14,581 bases of DNA from NCBI GenBank assembly GCA_903896585.1, contig CAITYI010000123.1, positions 1-14,581 on the forward strand, read 5' to 3'. A program made the translations under genes and the position numbers. This document shows, piece by piece, positions 13,943-14,581 of the stretch (positions are counted from its first letter, which is position 1; every line of letters starts with the position of its first letter). This DNA is from an uncultured bacterium (GTDB lineage: Bacteria > Actinomycetota > Actinomycetes > S36-B12). The notes below the pieces were generated by a model that was not told the origin of the DNA, ran no database searches, and was given only the letters and a program-made list of their open reading frames with translations.

Positions 13943-14581
13943 ATGGGAAACATCCTGTTCCTGCTCGCCTTCATTGGGCTGCCGGTTCTGGCGTATGTCT
14001 GGGTTCGATCCCTGACCTGGTTGGCCATCTGGATCCTTGCTTCAGCCGCGATCGTGGGTGCCTTTATTGACTTCACCATTGATGCTGGGCGGCTCTGGGA
14101 TCTTCCCAGTCTGCAGTTCGCTCTGCTGGTCAGTTTCCTGATTGTGGCGGTAGCCGCCTTCTTCTCACGAAAACTCAAACGCACGGCGAGTGTGAAGATT
14201 CAAATGCTGGCGATCGGCGCTCCCATTGTCGTAGCACTTCTCTTTGTAATCATTTCCCGAGTTCTCGCAATTGGCCATGCCGGCCCCTGGAGCGCGGTTG
14301 GTTTCTTTGTTCAGCGCATTTACGCCGAAGACAATGCCAAGTGGTTGGACTTTGCCGCTCAGTTGATGACCGGTGCACCTATTGATCAGGGTGTGCCCAT
14401 GGGCGGACCGCTCCAATTGTCCGTGGTGTTTGCCGCAACCGTGTTCTCCGTTATTTCGACCTGGGCTTTCGGTGGCGTGAATCAGGTGTACGTCGCCAGC
14501 AACAGCATCCTGTTCCTGCAACTGGGTCTTGCTGCCATTTCACCCATTGTGCTTGCTCCGTTTGCCGAAATGCGCAGGAAG
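13943..14581 (+). CDS. Multi-pass membrane protein of unknown function, N-terminal part (cut by window edge)
   Basis: An open frame of 213 codons runs from the ATG at 13943 to the right edge without a stop. An in-frame TGA at 13931-13933 limits the start, and GGAG at 13935-13938 gives a weak ribosome binding site. Hydrophobic segments are seen at about residues 3-20, 24-43, 56-74, 86-105, 158-176 and 187-207, with a basic loop SRKLKR (75-80). The longest polar loop (111-157) contains EDNAKWLD and GGPLQL. This layout, many helices and an acidic extracytoplasmic loop, is reminiscent of polytopic GT-C glycosyltransferases or O-antigen polymerase/ligase-type proteins, and the divergent glycan operon would fit, but no family signature is certain. 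It could also be an unrelated transporter. The base composition and codon use are like the neighbours. Confidence 0.7.
   Translation, partial: MGNILFLLAFIGLPVLAYVWVRSLTWLAIWILASAAIVGAFIDFTIDAGRLWDLPSLQFALLVSFLIVAVAAFFSRKLKRTASVKIQMLAIGAPIVVALLFVIISRVLAIGHAGPWSAVGFFVQRIYAEDNAKWLDFAAQLMTGAPIDQGVPMGGPLQLSVVFAATVFSVISTWAFGGVNQVYVASNSILFLQLGLAAISPIVLAPFAEMRRK

Noticed and set aside
1..14581. Mobile elements, CRISPR arrays, tRNA or rRNA genes, toxin-antitoxin or phage-defence genes
   Set aside because: I looked on both strands and saw no transposase or integrase motif, no regularly spaced repeats, no tRNA cloverleaf and no defence-gene signature. The DUF1524-like domain is exported and lacks catalytic residues, so it is not evidence of a restriction system.

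Overview
The window looks like a piece of an actinobacterial (Actinomycetota) chromosome of moderate GC, probably a free-living and possibly aquatic lineage. The support is family-level: a DUF1524-type secreted domain and a DUF2256 mini-protein, RfbF-like and GT4 glycosyltransferases, GTG starts, and several genes that lack a Shine-Dalgarno sequence but carry a TANNNT -10 hexamer 6-7 nt before the start codon (leaderless style). The habitat and lineage are inference only. I see no tRNA, rRNA, insertion sequence, CRISPR array or integrase, and no gene-free stretch longer than about 155 bp.

Layout. (1) 1-1187 holds housekeeping-type genes: the 5' part of a glycerophosphodiester phosphodiesterase (minus strand, cut by the left edge), then a HAD phosphatase of the phosphoglycolate phosphatase type and a 45-residue DUF2256 zinc-ribbon protein on the plus strand. 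(2) 1197-5558 is a minus-strand operon read leftward: an RfbF-like GT2 glycosyltransferase, then a secreted protein joining a degenerate DUF1524 (HNH-nuclease-like) domain to a GH39-like glycosidase, then a GlcD/D-2-hydroxyacid-type FAD oxidase coupled to it through an ATGA overlap. (3) 5713-7585 encodes two exported proteins on the plus strand: a 210-residue beta-rich protein of unknown function and a 390-residue fibronectin type III protein with a proline-rich linker and a repeat-bearing, Cys-containing tail. An 8-bp inverted repeat covers the Shine-Dalgarno of the second. (4) 7679-8998 is a class III aminotransferase that is not a typical HemL, preceded by a perfect 15-bp tandem duplication that doubles its -10 hexamer. 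(5) 8999-13791 is a minus-strand glycan operon: a 1219-residue FkbM methyltransferase-GT4-GT4 fusion followed by a GT4 glycosyltransferase with a GTGA overlap. (6) From 13943 to the right edge runs the start of a multi-spanning membrane protein of unknown function, divergent from the glycan operon.

How the genes fit together (inference). The glycosyltransferases, the methyltransferase fusion and the aminotransferase suggest assembly of a methylated, perhaps amino-sugar-containing cell-surface glycan. The secreted glycosidase fusion and the two exported beta proteins would act outside the membrane, in trimming or anchoring that surface layer. The most unusual items are the nuclease-fold/glycosidase fusion with its catalytic Asp-His pair replaced, the three-domain glycan enzyme whose last GT4 domain lacks the usual Glu motif, and the two small regulatory arrangements (SD-sequestering hairpin and duplicated leaderless promoter).
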